Shown here piece by piece: positions 55,907 through 64,000 of a DNA stretch of 64,000 bases (position 1 is the first letter of the stretch; each line of letters opens with the position of its first letter). The notes below the pieces were generated by a model. That model made no database searches and was not told where the DNA came from. It saw nothing but the letters and a program-made list of their open reading frames with translations. The DNA lies in the NCBI GenBank assembly GCA_002162675.1, contig MAAE01000047.1, positions 1-64,000 of the forward strand. Reading direction: 5' to 3'. Both the position numbers and the translations under genes were made by a program. This DNA comes from Colwellia sp. 39_35_sub15_T18. GTDB lineage: Bacteria > Pseudomonadota > Gammaproteobacteria > Enterobacterales > Alteromonadaceae.

Positions 55907-56707
55907 ATGTCAAAAACCTTAATTAACTTCGTCCATGCCAATGGCTTCCCCGTTTCTAGTTATCAAACGCTATTCAATTATTTTCCAGAACAATATCAAG
56001 TGGTTGGTCATGAAATGTATGGTCATAATGAGGCTCACCCAGTGCAAGATAACTGGCAGCCTTTAGTGGATGAACTTATTATTTATGTAAAACAGCAATT
56101 AGCCTTACATAAACAAGAAAAATTAATCAGTGTAGGTCATTCTTTTGGTGGTGTACTTGCTTTTATTGCCGCTTGTCAACAGCCGCACCTGTTTAAAGGC
56201 TTGGTAATGATTGATCCCCCCGTAGTGACTGGCACCACGGCATTCGTGATGAAGTTTATCAAAAAAACTAAATTAATTGATAAATTCAGCCCTTCAGGTA
56301 AAGCCAAAGTAAGACGCACGCATTGGCCATTAGGTACAGATATTGCCAAGTTATTTTCTCGCCGACAACTATTTAAAAACTTTGATAAACGCTGTCTTAA
56401 TGATTATGTTAGCCATGGTATTGTTGAACGTAATAATCAGTTGGAGTTAGTTTTTAGTGCCCAGGTTGAAGCGGATATTTTCAGGAATTTAGCTGAAAAC
56501 TTATCTAGTTATAAAAACAAGCTTAAAATACCTGCCACTTTAGTATACGCAGAGCAAACGGATGTTTGCCCACACATTTTCTTCAAAAAATTTGCCAAGC
56601 TCAATAGCAATATGACATTAGCAACAACGCATGGCGGTCACATGTTTCCGTTCGAACGCCCAGAAGAAACCGCTAAATTGATTACAGAAATTACAGCAAG
56701 TTTATAA
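55907..56707 (+). CDS. Alpha/beta hydrolase
   Basis: 266-residue cytosolic hydrolase. HANGF near the N-terminus forms the oxyanion region, the nucleophile elbow is GHSFGG (Ser about 79), and the catalytic His lies in THGGHMFPFE (about 246). Substrate not predictable. It stands alone, followed by dispersed repeats. Confidence 0.88.
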   Translation: MSKTLINFVHANGFPVSSYQTLFNYFPEQYQVVGHEMYGHNEAHPVQDNWQPLVDELIIYVKQQLALHKQEKLISVGHSFGGVLAFIAACQQPHLFKGLVMIDPPVVTGTTAFVMKFIKKTKLIDKFSPSGKAKVRRTHWPLGTDIAKLFSRRQLFKNFDKRCLNDYVSHGIVERNNQLELVFSAQVEADIFRNLAENLSSYKNKLKIPATLVYAEQTDVCPHIFFKKFAKLNSNMTLATTHGGHMFPFERPEETAKLITEITASL

Positions 56708-56770
56708 TTAAAAATAACGAGTTTCGAGTTACAGATCTTCATTTCGACACTCGTAGCTAATAACTCGTAG

Positions 56771-56953
56771 TGTATTTATTCAGCTCAAAAAATATTTACC
56801 ACAGAGATCACCGAAGCAGTTTATATGCTCCATGCATAACCTAAGTGACCTACATCCATGTAGGCCTTGCTGGCACTACACCGAGCATAACAAAGCCTCT
56901 GTGTAGGCTCGAAGAGCCCTCTATGGAGCATAGCCGCTCGGTGGTGAATAGTT
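56771..56953 (+). repeat. Dispersed palindromic repeat, copy 3 (long form)
   Basis: Begins TGTATTTATTCAGCTCAAAA and ends CGGTGGTGAATAGTTAC. Compared with short copies it has an extra block (GCAGTTTATATGCTCCATGC, CATGTAGGCCTTGCTGG), shared with the inverted copy at 60.36 kb. Confidence 0.92.
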
Positions 56954-57166
56954 ACCTAGTAGCTATGTATATCCTAATACTAAACAACAAGCCGAATAAC
57001 CGGCACCAAACGAACCTTGCTGCGCACTACACTGAGCATAACAAAGCCTCTGTGTAGGCTCGAAGAGCCCTCTGTGGAGCATAGCGGCTCGGTGGTGAAT
57101 AGTTACCTAGTAACTATGTATATTCTAATACTAAACAACAAGCCGAATAACCGGCACCAAACGAAC
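56941..57166 (+). repeat. 150-bp tandem duplication including the ketosynthase 3' end
   Basis: 56941-57016 is repeated at 57091-57166 with two substitutions. The unit covers the repeat end (GGTGGTGAATAGTTACCTAG) and the last 50 bp of the ketosynthase gene, so 56964-57016 is an inert gene fragment. Confidence 0.92.
57017..57108 (+). repeat. Dispersed palindromic repeat, copy 4 (partial)
   Basis: CTTGCTGCGCACTACACTGAG, CCTCTGTGTAGGCTCGAAGAG, CTCGGTGGTGAATAG; lacks the TTATTCAGCTTAAA end. Confidence 0.88.
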
Positions 57167-58232
57167 AAAGCACCGCTTTATCGCCTGAGCTTAAACCATC
57201 ATGATGTTTATGTAGGGCAATGATACAACCAGCAGAACTCGTATTAGCATATTCATCTAAAATAATCGGCGCTTCCTCAGCTGTCGGCTCTCGTTCTAAA
57301 ACCTTTTTACCAATAAAGTTATTCATATTGATATTCGCTTGATGTAGATAAAGGCGCTTGATATCACTAGGGGCTACTTGTGCTTTCTCCATTTGTGAAG
57401 CGATTAAACTAGACACCATCGGCAGCACTTCTTTAAAGACTTTACGGCCTTGCTGGATAAAGTACTTATCGTCAGCATGTTCAGTTTCAGGGCTACATGG
57501 GTTCATATAACCAATATTACTGCGAATATTATTTGAAAACTGCGTGATAGGCTGCTCACCAATGATTTTAAAAACGTGCTCACCTGTCGCGGTTGCCTCA
57601 TCTTCGATAATTGACGCTGTAGCGACATCACCGAAAATAAAATGACTATCTCTGTCACGATAATTAACTTGTGGAGTTAGAATTTCAGGATTAATCACTA
57701 ATACGGTTTTAGCGGTGCCACTGCGAATAGCATTAGCGGCATTGATAATGCCAAACGTTGCTGCCGAGCATGCCACTAGCATATCGAATGCCCAGCCACC
57801 ACAACCAAGCTCTTGTTGTATTTCAATCGCTATAGCCGGATACGAGCGTTGAGTATAAGCGCAGGCAACAATCACTAAATCAATATCTGCTGCGGTTTTA
57901 TTCGCGGCTGCCATTGCTTGCTTTGCTGCGGCAACACCTATTTCAGCTTGCAATGAAAGCTCTTCATTGCTTCTTTCTTTAAAAGTTGGTCGCATTAAAT
58001 CAACATTTAAAATATCACTTTTTGACATCACATAACGGCTTTTAATACCTGATGCCTTCTCAATAAAAGCACTACTTGAATGCGATAAAGCTTTTACTTC
58101 GCCTTTTTCAATGCTTTGCTCATTAACACTATTAAATTGATCAACATAGCTGTTAAAACACACAACAAGTTCATCATTAGAAATGCTTTCTGACGGGGTA
58201 AATAACCCAGTACCACTAATTACAACAGACAT
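57114..58232 (-). CDS. Beta-ketoacyl-ACP synthase III-like protein
   Basis: 372-residue thiolase-fold condensing enzyme with the FabH triad: Cys in LVACSAATFG, His in YLHQANINM and Asn in YANTSSAG. It would condense an acyl thioester with malonyl-ACP. Longer than FabH (about 317), with an insert near residues 30-60, more like specialised KASIII enzymes of secondary lipid pathways. ATG at 58232 is chosen over a TTG at 58244 because GAGAGAAG precedes it. Third gene after an ABC ATPase and permease; 60-bp gap. Confidence 0.85.
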   Translation of the reverse strand: MSVVISGTGLFTPSESISNDELVVCFNSYVDQFNSVNEQSIEKGEVKALSHSSSAFIEKASGIKSRYVMSKSDILNVDLMRPTFKERSNEELSLQAEIGVAAAKQAMAAANKTAADIDLVIVACAYTQRSYPAIAIEIQQELGCGGWAFDMLVACSAATFGIINAANAIRSGTAKTVLVINPEILTPQVNYRDRDSHFIFGDVATASIIEDEATATGEHVFKIIGEQPITQFSNNIRSNIGYMNPCSPETEHADDKYFIQQGRKVFKEVLPMVSSLIASQMEKAQVAPSDIKRLYLHQANINMNNFIGKKVLEREPTAEEAPIILDEYANTSSAGCIIALHKHHDGLSSGDKAVLCSFGAGYSACCLVLEYT

Positions 58233-58292
58233 TACTTCTCTCAACTAAATAGATATGGCTATAAGTGTATTTTATTTAACATCTTTTGTCGA

Positions 58293-59315
58293 TTATCGCT
58301 CGGTATTCCAACTAAAAAAGTAAGCGCCTAAAGACAAAAAGACCATGCTCATTATCAGTAATATGTTTACATGATAACTAATGTCGCCAAGACTTGCCCC
58401 TTCGATAATTATTTTTCTCGCCCCGGCGACTAAATGCGTTAGCGGTAAAAAGTCTGCAAATATTTTTAATGCCGGTGGCGCACCTTCTAAACTAAACCAA
58501 ACACCTGACAGCATCATCATTGGCCACGAGCTTAAATTTAATAAGCCGCCGATCAATTCTTCACTTTTGCTCCGACTAGCAACGAGTAAACCTAAACTGA
58601 TTAAGCAAAAAGCCCCTAACATGCCCAAAATAAATAAGTTGATGTAACGACCCAACATGAAAAAATCAAACAATAAGTTACAGCCGCTGTAGACCACTAT
58701 TGACATAGACATAACGATAAACAAGCGCGATAGCAACTGCGCTGACACAAACTCAAACGCTGATAATGGTGTCGCCTTTAATCGTTTTAGTACCGCATTT
58801 TTTCGATATCGAACAATAACGTAGCCCACGCCAAATAAGCAGCTAAACATCATATTCATGCCTAGAATACCCGGTAGAACCCAATCAATATAACGGATTT
58901 TTTTACCTGAGGTTTCTAATCGTGAGTAACCATTAAGTTGCTCACTAAAAATTCGTTCAACTAAATAACTTTTTGCAGACTGTTCATTGACCCAATATTG
59001 TTGCTGTTGGCTATCTATCACTAAGTCGATAGTATGTCGTGATAACCTTTCTTTCGCGGCAACAACATGTTCATAATCAATAAAAGTGATAAAACGAGTG
59101 TCGGTAAAGTTATTATTATAAACTTCTGCTGCCGTTAAAGGAGCTTTAACCACCAAGCCTACTTTATAAGCTGAACGGCCATCCCCCGAAAAGATAAACG
59201 AAAAACCGACCAAGAGTAATATTGGAAATACTAGGTTCCAACTCAGTGAAGACTTATCTCGGAAAAACTCAATATTGCGTGCTTTAAAAACCGCTAAAAA
59301 ACGTTTTAACTTCAT
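58293..59315 (-). CDS. ABC-2 type transporter permease
   Basis: 340-residue inner-membrane subunit with one N-terminal helix, a large periplasmic loop (about 50-150) and five helices, ending in the motif GVWFSLEGAPPALKIFADFLPLTHL typical of ABC-2 permeases in outline. Its start lies 2 bp after the stop of the ATPase gene, so they are translationally coupled. Probably exports a lipid or small molecule. Confidence 0.9.
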   Translation of the reverse strand: MKLKRFLAVFKARNIEFFRDKSSLSWNLVFPILLLVGFSFIFSGDGRSAYKVGLVVKAPLTAAEVYNNNFTDTRFITFIDYEHVVAAKERLSRHTIDLVIDSQQQQYWVNEQSAKSYLVERIFSEQLNGYSRLETSGKKIRYIDWVLPGILGMNMMFSCLFGVGYVIVRYRKNAVLKRLKATPLSAFEFVSAQLLSRLFIVMSMSIVVYSGCNLLFDFFMLGRYINLFILGMLGAFCLISLGLLVASRSKSEELIGGLLNLSSWPMMMLSGVWFSLEGAPPALKIFADFLPLTHLVAGARKIIIEGASLGDISYHVNILLIMSMVFLSLGAYFFSWNTER

Positions 59316-59316
59316 A

Positions 59317-60204
59317 TTATGCTTCTCCCCTTAATGCGTGCCCGGTTAAATGTAAAAACAAATCATCTAAGTTGGCTGATTTTACATGTAAGCCATCTAG
59401 CGAGACATTCTTTTTCATTAGCAAGGCTAAGGTTTGTTCAACATTAGCGGTAGTAATTTCTATGCGTTCACCATGCTTTTGCCACGAATGCTCTGCGCTC
59501 AACTCAGCAGGAACTTGTTCTTTAGGCAAATAAATAAAAACCTCGTTAAAATGTTTACTCAACAATTGAGTTGGCGTGCCCGATTCAATTATTTTACCTT
59601 GATCCATAATAACAATGTCATCACAGAGTTGCTCGGCTTCATCCATGTAATGAGTGGTTAATATAATGGTTTTATTGCGCGCTTTTATATTTTTAATGAG
59701 CTGCCAAAAATTCCGTCTGGCATGGGGATCTAAACCCGTTGTCGGTTCATCAAGAAAGATTATTTCGGGATCATTAATTAAGGCTAAAGCAAGTAATAAG
59801 CGCTGTCTTTGCCCCCCTGAAAGCAAACGATTATCTCGATTTAAAAAATCACCTAAATCACAAAGTTCAATGAGACTTTCTTGCTCAAGAGTGTGCTGAT
59901 AAAATGATGAAAATAAATTCAGAGTTTCTTTTACTGTTAAAAAGTATTGTAAAGCAGTATGTTGAAATTGAATACCTATTTGCTGTGAAATACTGGCATC
60001 AACTTCTCTCCCTTGATATAACACCTGACCTGAGCTGGGGGCAATGATCCCTTCCATTATTTCTATGGTGGTGGTTTTTCCGGCACCATTTGGCCCAAGC
60101 AAGCCAAAACAATGGCCTTTATTAACCGTAAAGCTGATGTTATCAACCGCTGTTACATCTTTATACTGTTTAACCAAATTTTCTACACAAATAGCGATAC
60201 TCAC
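59317..60204 (-). CDS. ABC transporter ATP-binding protein
   Basis: 295 residues. Walker A GPNGAGKTT (about 37-45), signature LSGGQRQRL, Walker B IIFLDEPTTGLDP, and switch His in ILTTHYMDEAEQL. The DrrA-like C-terminal extension suits the ABC-2 permease that follows. First gene of the three-gene unit with permease and ketosynthase. Confidence 0.93.
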   Translation of the reverse strand: MSIAICVENLVKQYKDVTAVDNISFTVNKGHCFGLLGPNGAGKTTTIEIMEGIIAPSSGQVLYQGREVDASISQQIGIQFQHTALQYFLTVKETLNLFSSFYQHTLEQESLIELCDLGDFLNRDNRLLSGGQRQRLLLALALINDPEIIFLDEPTTGLDPHARRNFWQLIKNIKARNKTIILTTHYMDEAEQLCDDIVIMDQGKIIESGTPTQLLSKHFNEVFIYLPKEQVPAELSAEHSWQKHGERIEITTANVEQTLALLMKKNVSLDGLHVKSANLDDLFLHLTGHALRGEA

Positions 60205-60359
60205 GTAATCCCCCCCTAGTAAAGAATAACTCTACTATCACTCATTGCTTTATTACTTTTGTAGCAGAGGATTCATCCTCGATAACTTCGGGGAAAAAAC
60301 ATTCCTAAAAATTAGTTCAAACCAGTAATAATATCGAATAACAGAGTAAAAAATAATGT

Positions 60360-60540
60360 AATTGTTCACCACCGAGCCGCGATGCTCCACAGGGCTCTTC
60401 GAGCCTACACAGAGGATTTGTTAGTCTCGGTGTAGTGCATAGCAAGGCCTACATGGATGTAGGTCACTTAGGTTATGCATGGAGCATATAAACTGCCTCG
60501 GTGATCTCGGTGGTAAATATTTTTAAGCTGAATAAAATAA
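60360..60540 (-). repeat. Dispersed palindromic repeat, copy 5 (long form, inverted)
   Basis: Begins TTGTTCACCACCGAGCCGCG and ends TTTTTAAGCTGAATAAA, the reverse complement of copy 3 including its extra block. With copies 3-4 it brackets the ABC-ketosynthase operon in opposite orientation. Confidence 0.92.
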
Positions 60541-60587
60541 TTAACTTTATTGTACTTAAATTTTAGTTAAAGGCACTTTATTTCTAC

Positions 60588-60613
60588 AAATGATAACAAT
60601 TCTTATTTGCATT
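60588..60613 (+). promoter_or_regulatory. Putative Fur box
   Basis: AAATGATAAC followed by AATTCTTATTTGCATT resembles Fur sites (GATAATGATAATCATTATC pattern) and is an imperfect dyad, 50 bp before a small gene. Confidence 0.6.
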
Positions 60614-60664
60614 TGATTTTTTATTGTTCTATCTTTATCACAGCTTAAAAATAAGGAGACTGTT

Positions 60665-60874
60665 ATGGCTATGCAAACATTAAATGCTGCTATGGCTAGT
60701 AAAGTACAAGTTGAGTTATCTAGCAGCTTACTGATCCAACTACTCAACTCGGGTTTACTACATTGTAGCGACTGCAAATGCTTAAATGCAGATGCTAAAA
60801 AAGTACTTTGGCAAGCATTGCTAACTAGCACCGCTAATACAGAACTAACAAATGAGGGAAAATTATGTGCTTAA
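60665..60874 (+). CDS. Small CxxCxC protein, putative iron-regulated
   Basis: 69 residues, not recognised. A central HCSDCKCLN could bind metal; the rest is helical. AAGGAGA ribosome binding site, with a Fur-like box upstream. It overlaps the next gene by 10 bp, so the two are probably translated together. Confidence 0.65.
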   Translation: MAMQTLNAAMASKVQVELSSSLLIQLLNSGLLHCSDCKCLNADAKKVLWQALLTSTANTELTNEGKLCA

Positions 60875-61101
60875 AGTCTTCAACAGAGTTTTTGCAACTT
60901 GAAAACTGGTTAACCATGCTAATCACCACCTATAAAGAATATCCAAGTTGTGGCTTAGCCAAAACCATTAGTTATTACTTGGCTCGGCTATTACACCATG
61001 ATGATATTGATTTTTGTGGTGGTAAACGATGCGATTATTTAGTGATGCACAAGTATTGGCAATGGCAAAGTAATCAGCGCTCAAGTATTTATTCAACTTA
61101 A
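60865..61101 (+). CDS. Small protein coupled to the preceding gene
   Basis: 78 residues, unrecognised. Cys in MCLKSS, PSCGLAK, FCGGKRC (four in total) and His-rich LLHHDDIDF suggest metal binding. AGGGA lies before its ATG, inside the previous gene. Likely co-regulated by iron with its partner, which is inference. Confidence 0.62.
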   Translation: MCLKSSTEFLQLENWLTMLITTYKEYPSCGLAKTISYYLARLLHHDDIDFCGGKRCDYLVMHKYWQWQSNQRSSIYST

Positions 61102-61184
61102 AAAGTATTACCACCGAGAATATAAAACCTCTGTTTAGGCTCGAAGAACCCTTTGTGAAGCATAGCGGCTCGGTGGTAAATAGA
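61084..61184 (+). repeat. Dispersed palindromic repeat, copy 6 (short form)
   Basis: GTATTTATTCAACTTAAAAA, TTACCACCGAG, CCTCTGTTTAGGCTCGAAG, CGGCTCGGTGGTAAATAG. Its first bases lie in the end of the preceding small gene, so the repeat supplies that gene's last codons and stop. Confidence 0.88.
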
Positions 61185-61188
61185 TAAG

Positions 61189-63384
61189 TTACGTGTTCAG
61201 TTGTTTAATCTTGCTTGTTAAAAATTGCTCCAGTGCCTTTTTGCCAGTAAAGCCATGTTGCTGGCATAGTTCAGTGATACTTTGCTTTTGCATAATACGC
61301 TGAATCAGCACAGCGACATCGGTTTGATCGGCAAGGTTTTCGTTAAGCAATCGCTCTTTTAGCCATAAATGCAAACTAAAGACACAACAAGCGTATTGCC
61401 TATGTCCTTGCACAAAAGCGCTTACATTGGCGTTGTCATGCGCGGTTAATTTAACCCGACAAGCTTTAGGGCAATGGTATTGAATTAGGGCAATTAAATC
61501 TGCTGCCAGCCATTGATATTCGTCGTTAAGTAAATGATCAAAGCTTCGATAAAACTCATGCTTTATTACTGACTCAAGGTTGATTGCTTTATTACTGACG
61601 GCATTTAACACTAACGCGGAATGCTCACCACTGGCTTTGTCTTTAGTAAAGCCAAGTCGAGCCAACTGATAACCTTGCTGCAGCCAAAAAGAAAGCAAGG
61701 ATTTAGTTGCGCCAAAACTTGAGGCAAGAAAATCGGCTCCTTGAATTTTAGCAAAGTAATTAATTTCTTTTAAAAAAAACGAACCTATATCCTGTTGTTG
61801 CAGCTGTACATGAACCGCTATACGCATCACGCGTAAATAATGAAAATCAAAAGCTTGTTCAACACCACACTGTGTCAATAAAGACTGTGGGGTAAAGTGG
61901 TTATTGAGTCGTCTTTTTGAGTTTTTTATCCCACTAATATCCGCAGCACTTACTGGCTCAGTTCCTGAATTTCCTTCACTTATTAACATGGCCACCGCAA
62001 CCACACGCTGTTTGTTGTTGATCTCAGACAATAAGCACAGTAATTGTACGCTGGGATTATCGAGCAACATTTTCACGTCACTCGGTTTTGTTTGATAATG
62101 AGCAGTAACCAACACCGAAACCACTTGTGCTAATAAGGCTTCATCCTCTGCTAGTGCTTGGCCAGTAAAATGTACAAACGTCAAAGCATTAGTAACAATA
62201 TTAAGATTAGTGCCAGTATTGGCATCAAGCAGTGATGAGTTTGATGACTTAGCCTGATCGCAAGTTAAGTCATCGAGTTCGGCATTAAGCAAACAAGCAT
62301 CGAATATTAATTGCTCAAGCGGATCACCGGCGCGATAACGTATCGGCTGGTGAATATGCAAATTACGCCAATGAGGACAAATAAAATTTAACCTTTGCTG
62401 AAACTTTAAGGTAAAGCCCCGCCCCGCCCCCTCATAACCATGCACAGTACTAGCAAAGACCATGCGATGATAATTTTTAACAAGTTGCTCAAGCAGATAA
62501 ACAGGAATGGCAGCGGCCTCATCAACCAAGAGCAAACTGGCTTTATGGTGTTGTTTAAGTAGTTGATCAACAGCAATAAACTCAACACTCCCCTTGTCGC
62601 TGGTAAAACAATTATTGTGCCAAACGCCGGTGGGCAAACTTGTTTGCAGTTGCTGAAAAAAAACCTGCAAACAATTCACATCCGCTGCGGTAATAACAAT
62701 ATGCACAGGGTTATCTTTTTTGGCAGCCTTGAGTAGCTCAGTACTGGCAAGTGCTAGTGCCGATGATTTTCCTCGTCCTCTATCTGCTGTTAACACTAAC
62801 GGCCTTTTTCGTTTACCCGTAACCACTTTTATGATGGCATCAACAGCAGTCACTTGCTCTTGAGTAACGCAGGCATAGTTAAGCTTTACTTTTTCTGTGC
62901 TTGTCTCTTTGCTAACGCTTTCAGCACTTGCTAAAGCCGGTAAAACAAGCTTTTTTTGTGCAAGCACAACATGCGCTGGCATTTGGTTAACTACCGTTAA
63001 AAAACGTTTGAAGAACAAGCTTGTTTCGAGCTTGGTATAATCGCTAACTAATAAGAAAAATATCCCACCAGCGACTAAAGTACCAGAGAGTGCAGCTAAA
63101 GCATCAATAGAGTATTGGCTATCGGCAAAAACCACATAATCACTTTCACTGCCGAGCTTATCTCGAAAACGCTGCACAGAGACATTAGGCTGAATGTTCT
63201 CGTTGTCGCCATAAATAAAACAGCGATTTTTTGCGCTGTGACTATTTTCTATAATATCAACAGACTTTAATAATGAGTGTGCCCACAATTCATCTCCCAC
63301 CAGCACAACTAAACGACGCTCATTGAACGCTAATGCTTGTTGTTGAAAGCTTTGTAACCACTCAATGAGTGCTTCATTTATCAT
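61189..63384 (-). CDS. tmcA: tRNA(Met) cytidine acetyltransferase TmcA
   Basis: 731-residue enzyme making N4-acetylcytidine at the wobble position of elongator tRNA-Met, using acetyl-CoA and ATP. N-terminal DUF1726 part, RecD-like ATPase with Walker A TADRGRGKSSALAL (about 200) and Walker B LLVDEAAAIPVYLL, then a GNAT domain (LRVMRIAVHVQLQQQDIGSFFL) and a tRNA-binding C-terminus. Length is slightly above the 671 of E. coli. Confidence 0.95.
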   Translation of the reverse strand: MINEALIEWLQSFQQQALAFNERRLVVLVGDELWAHSLLKSVDIIENSHSAKNRCFIYGDNENIQPNVSVQRFRDKLGSESDYVVFADSQYSIDALAALSGTLVAGGIFFLLVSDYTKLETSLFFKRFLTVVNQMPAHVVLAQKKLVLPALASAESVSKETSTEKVKLNYACVTQEQVTAVDAIIKVVTGKRKRPLVLTADRGRGKSSALALASTELLKAAKKDNPVHIVITAADVNCLQVFFQQLQTSLPTGVWHNNCFTSDKGSVEFIAVDQLLKQHHKASLLLVDEAAAIPVYLLEQLVKNYHRMVFASTVHGYEGAGRGFTLKFQQRLNFICPHWRNLHIHQPIRYRAGDPLEQLIFDACLLNAELDDLTCDQAKSSNSSLLDANTGTNLNIVTNALTFVHFTGQALAEDEALLAQVVSVLVTAHYQTKPSDVKMLLDNPSVQLLCLLSEINNKQRVVAVAMLISEGNSGTEPVSAADISGIKNSKRRLNNHFTPQSLLTQCGVEQAFDFHYLRVMRIAVHVQLQQQDIGSFFLKEINYFAKIQGADFLASSFGATKSLLSFWLQQGYQLARLGFTKDKASGEHSALVLNAVSNKAINLESVIKHEFYRSFDHLLNDEYQWLAADLIALIQYHCPKACRVKLTAHDNANVSAFVQGHRQYACCVFSLHLWLKERLLNENLADQTDVAVLIQRIMQKQSITELCQQHGFTGKKALEQFLTSKIKQLNT

Positions 63385-63537
63385 GATAATATTTATTGTA
63401 AGTTAAACTCTTTATAGGACAAGAGTTTAACAAGCAAGCTTAGTTAAAAGTAGAAAAAGTTATTGAAAATGCGCTATTACTTGCCTATGTTGATTAATAT
63501 ATATTTAAATCACCCATATTTTTAGTGAGTAGAACTT

Positions 63538-63741
63538 ATGGTAGGTAATGACGATTTTTTAGATGATATTAATGCCGATGATGGTGAGAATGAGCAAACA
63601 ATTGATATTGAAGCGGATGAGCTTGCTGACAAGGAAGCGCAAATTCAAGCACAAAGAAATTTATTAGCTCGAAAGCGCATTGATGAACTCATCGAGAAAA
63701 AGAGGCTAAAAGAATTACTTGATGATGAGGATGACTGGTAG
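63538..63741 (+). CDS. PA3496-like small charged protein
   Basis: 67 residues: an acidic N-terminus (DDFLDDINADDGENE), then a basic helix ARKRIDELIEKKRLKELLDDEDDW. The pattern resembles the PA3496 family of putative envelope-integrity proteins. No signal peptide. Function unproven. Confidence 0.72.
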   Translation: MVGNDDFLDDINADDGENEQTIDIEADELADKEAQIQAQRNLLARKRIDELIEKKRLKELLDDEDDW

Positions 63742-63842
63742 TGTGCAAAATCATCCGCTAATAACATTCGTGTTTACTAAATAAGTAAAGTATGTTTTAT
63801 ATACAACTACACATAAGTTCAATAATAATAAAAGTGTAAACA

Positions 63843-64000
63843 ATGATAAAACCACATCAATCGAAACAAAAAAAATATAAGCTAGCAGCTAAAACATTAG
63901 CGCCATTGCTATTATTAACAAGTACCTGCCAATACCTTCAAGCCAAAGAGCCCACTAACAATATTCAGGTAGAAGCCCTTGCTACTCAAGTTGAGGCTGA
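63843..64000 (+). CDS. Exported protein, truncated by the window end
   Basis: The first 52 codons are open: a basic n-region (MIKPHQSKQKKYKLAAK), a hydrophobic core (LAPLLLLTST) and a likely cleavage after LQA-KEP. The end lies beyond the window and the family cannot be told. Confidence 0.6.
   Translation, partial: MIKPHQSKQKKYKLAAKTLAPLLLLTSTCQYLQAKEPTNNIQVEALATQVEA

Larger units (their letters stand above)
56708..57113. other. 406-bp repeat-rich region between the hydrolase and ketosynthase genes
   Basis: Occupied almost wholly by two copies of the dispersed repeat and a duplicated fragment of the ketosynthase 3' end. No gene. Confidence 0.85.
60205..60664. other. 460-bp region with an inverted repeat copy and Fur-like site
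   Basis: Holds the inverted dispersed repeat (60360-60540) and the putative Fur box; no other element. Confidence 0.8.

Noticed and set aside
56845-57223. Two 70-codon ORFs in the repeat region
   Set aside because: Both are translations of the dispersed repeat and of the duplicated 3' end of the ketosynthase gene.

Overview
The window looks like a chromosomal segment of a marine gammaproteobacterium of the order Alteromonadales, most likely Colwellia or a close relative. This is an inference from AT-rich DNA, from Enterobacteria-like gene order (yfjD-ypjD-ffh-rpsP-rimM-trmD-rplS; dsbC-recJ-prfB-lysS with divergent fldB) and from the mix of TonB-receptor, GGDEF and NSS-transporter genes. No rRNA, tRNA, CRISPR array, complete insertion sequence or prophage was seen.

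Layout. 1-3.8 kb: glyoxalase, class V aminotransferase, yaeQ, M28 peptidase. 4.1-10.1 kb: a redox/detoxification cluster (SDR-like protein, DUF1330, two GSTs, a PNPOx-FNR-ferredoxin fusion) with a LysR regulator whose intergenic region carries a perfect 21-bp inverted repeat. 10.1-14.3 kb: GNAT, a GDCCVxC protein and a large lipoprotein fusing a beta-propeller, two haem-c sites and a PEBP domain. 14.4-22.8 kb: the rplS/trmD/rimM/rpsP and ffh block, a Cu/Zn efflux permease, ypjD, yfjD, two inverted DnaA boxes and an SLT lipoprotein. 22.8-24.2 kb: a non-coding array of small-RNA units. 24.2-41.2 kb: gshA, M16 peptidase, pseudouridine synthase, NSS transporter, a large GGDEF sensor, lysS-prfB-recJ-dsbC and fldB. 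41.2-45.4 kb: accessory island of unrecognised exported proteins. 45.7-55.7 kb: srmB, REC-Hpt protein, FecI-FecR-TonB receptor system, yaaA, tal, DUF3545. 55.9-64 kb: hydrolase, ketosynthase plus ABC exporter bracketed by dispersed repeats, a putative Fur-controlled gene pair, tmcA, and a truncated exported protein at the edge.

The most interesting element is the gene-free stretch at 22.88-24.17 kb. It holds eight homologous units, each ending in an intrinsic terminator whose stem bases differ between units in a compensatory way. Five units carry a sigma-E-type promoter (GAACTT, 16-bp spacer, TCTTA), and a ninth unit next to gshA has the same promoter layout (GAACTA-N16-TCTTA) and a predicted RNA starting GAAAG and containing UCCCUGAA, like enterobacterial MicA. 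In E. coli micA also lies beside gshA, on the opposite strand and pointing toward its 3' end. I infer a MicA-like RNA plus an amplified array of sibling envelope-stress small RNAs.

Other points: a TonB receptor ORF with a second ribosome binding site and signal peptide in the middle; a FecI/FecR pair next to it; a palindromic dispersed repeat family with at least six clear copies, one of which was duplicated together with the 3' end of the ketosynthase gene; the classic programmed frameshift in prfB; and several likely TTG starts.
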